Source: Rhodoferax sp.
GTDB taxonomy: Bacteria > Pseudomonadota > Gammaproteobacteria > Burkholderiales > Burkholderiaceae_C
NCBI RefSeq assembly: GCF_011391645.1
Contig: NZ_JAABQC010000015.1
Location: 1-38,285 of the forward strand
Direction: 5' to 3'
Length of the DNA stretch: 38,285 nucleotides
The notes beneath the pieces are model-generated. The model saw only the letters and a program-made list of their open reading frames with translations, was not told the origin of the DNA and ran no database searches. Position 1 is the stretch's first letter, and each line of letters begins with the position of its first letter. Below, piece after piece: positions 37,419-38,285 of this stretch. Position numbers and translations under genes: made by a program.

Positions 37419-38285
37419 TCAAGCGAGAAGCCGCTGCACCTCCTTGGGCTTGACGGGTAAGCCCTTGGCGTCGTACGCCGCCAACTTGCGTGGTCCATGA
37501 AACAGCGCCAGTGTGGCGTCCACATAGCGATGAACTCGCACAGAGGTGCGCACATAGTGGTAGCGATACTCGTCAGCGGGAATCTGCAGAGTCAGGCCTT
37601 CAAAGTGCACACAGTTGTCGTTATCGACCTTGCGATCATGTTGCTCACACAGGATGTCGGGCAAGTAGCCATGGATAAAAGGCACATAGGCCGATCCCTC
37701 CAAGGTGCTGGCAACAGCAAACTCCCGGTTGTGGGCTGCCCGGTAGACCTGCTCCAAATACAGATTGGCACTGTTCATGTCCGTGATCCCGGCACGGGCG
37801 AGTTCCTGCGGTAGTCGCCCCTGGTGCGTCTGAAACGCCCGTTCACTGCGTCCACGGGCCTCGGGCGAGTACGCTGCCACGTGAGAGATACCCAACTGCT
37901 TGAGCGCCCGCCCGACCTCGGTCAGATTGACCTTGTCTACCTTGCCGCCTGCCTCAGGGGTGGTGAAGTAATGACTGCCCCGGTCGGTGTACAGACTGGC
38001 AAACAAGCCGTAACGCGCAATGGTCTGGCCGATGCCGTGAAAGCTCGATGCCGTCCCCTCCTGATCGCAAAAGAACATGCTGGTGTGTTCGCTGGTTGCA
38101 TCATCCATGGTGACCACCAGGTCCCATACGGCGTTGGGCACCCAGCGGTGGGTGCTGGCATCCTGGTGGATCATCATGCCTGCCAGGGGCATGCGCTCGC
38201 GCTTGATGCGGTGTTTGCCCCGGCGTTTGCTGGCCTTGATCACACCGGCTCCCTGCAGCACGGTCTTGATCCAGCTGTAGCTGCG
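37419..38285 (-). CDS. DDE transposase, ISNCY/rve integrase type (N-terminus beyond window)
   Basis: 289 residues are visible and the frame stays open to the window edge (YSWIKTVLQGAGVI, with no start needed at 38261). The retroviral-integrase catalytic Asp is in VWDLVVTMDDATSEH, the second Asp in SLYTDRGSHYF and the Glu in SPEARGRSERAFQ, so the DDE triad is complete. The C-terminal region has VHFEGLTLQIPADEYRYHY and ends at a stop at 37419. In an intact element a helix-turn-helix N-terminus would lie just outside. The family name is from motif recall. Confidence 0.88.
   Translation of the reverse strand, partial: RSYSWIKTVLQGAGVIKASKRRGKHRIKRERMPLAGMMIHQDASTHRWVPNAVWDLVVTMDDATSEHTSMFFCDQEGTASSFHGIGQTIARYGLFASLYTDRGSHYFTTPEAGGKVDKVNLTEVGRALKQLGISHVAAYSPEARGRSERAFQTHQGRLPQELARAGITDMNSANLYLEQVYRAAHNREFAVASTLEGSAYVPFIHGYLPDILCEQHDRKVDNDNCVHFEGLTLQIPADEYRYHYVRTSVRVHRYVDATLALFHGPRKLAAYDAKGLPVKPKEVQRLLA

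Overview
This window is a GC-rich bacterial chromosome segment. It most resembles Betaproteobacteria of the order Burkholderiales, family Comamonadaceae (Rhodoferax/Polaromonas-like). The family call rests on gene order (zwf-hexR; leuS-lptE-holA; dapB-exbB-exbD beside bamE; hpf-ptsN-hprK; divergent uvrA and MFS-ssb) and on GC-rich extragenic palindromes of a kind I associate with this family. No database search was run, so the taxonomy is inference.

Layout: (1) 1-2754 holds the start of an exported protein on the minus strand, then zwf and a HexR-type regulator on the plus strand. (2) 2787-11973 is a long minus-strand housekeeping block. In transcription order it reads hpf, ptsN, hprK (ribosome hibernation and nitrogen-PTS), bamE (outer membrane assembly), dapB (lysine/diaminopimelate), exbB-exbD (proton-driven TonB energiser), leuS, lptE, holA and a GtrA-like membrane protein. 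(3) 12315-19183 has corA on plus, then mtnN, an acyl-CoA ligase and pntA-pntB on minus. (4) 19349-20979 is a nudJ-mnmA pair on plus with a 4-base overlap. (5) 20976-27211 is a five-gene minus-strand cluster: RND adaptor, RND pump, sulfide:quinone oxidoreductase-like flavoprotein, DUF2892-type small membrane protein and a CsoR/CstR-family repressor. Two 16-bp dyad-like sites lie 22 bp apart in front of the first gene. (6) 27345-32506 is ssb and an MFS transporter on minus, divergent from uvrA. (7) 32621-36466 has a fused CoA-transferase, convergent pyrF, and a cation diffusion facilitator gene broken by a frameshift. (8) 36617-38285 is accessory DNA: a higBA toxin-antitoxin pair and the 3' part of an insertion-sequence transposase that runs off the window.

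The most interesting unit is region 5. Putting sulfide oxidation, a small membrane protein, a thiol/metal-sensing repressor and an RND efflux pump in one apparent operon suggests a self-regulated response to sulfide, persulfide or a thiophilic metal. The repressor also lacks two of the usual CsoR-family ligand positions, so its signal is open. The rest is ordinary core genome, apart from several palindromic extragenic elements, the broken CDF gene and the TA/IS junction.
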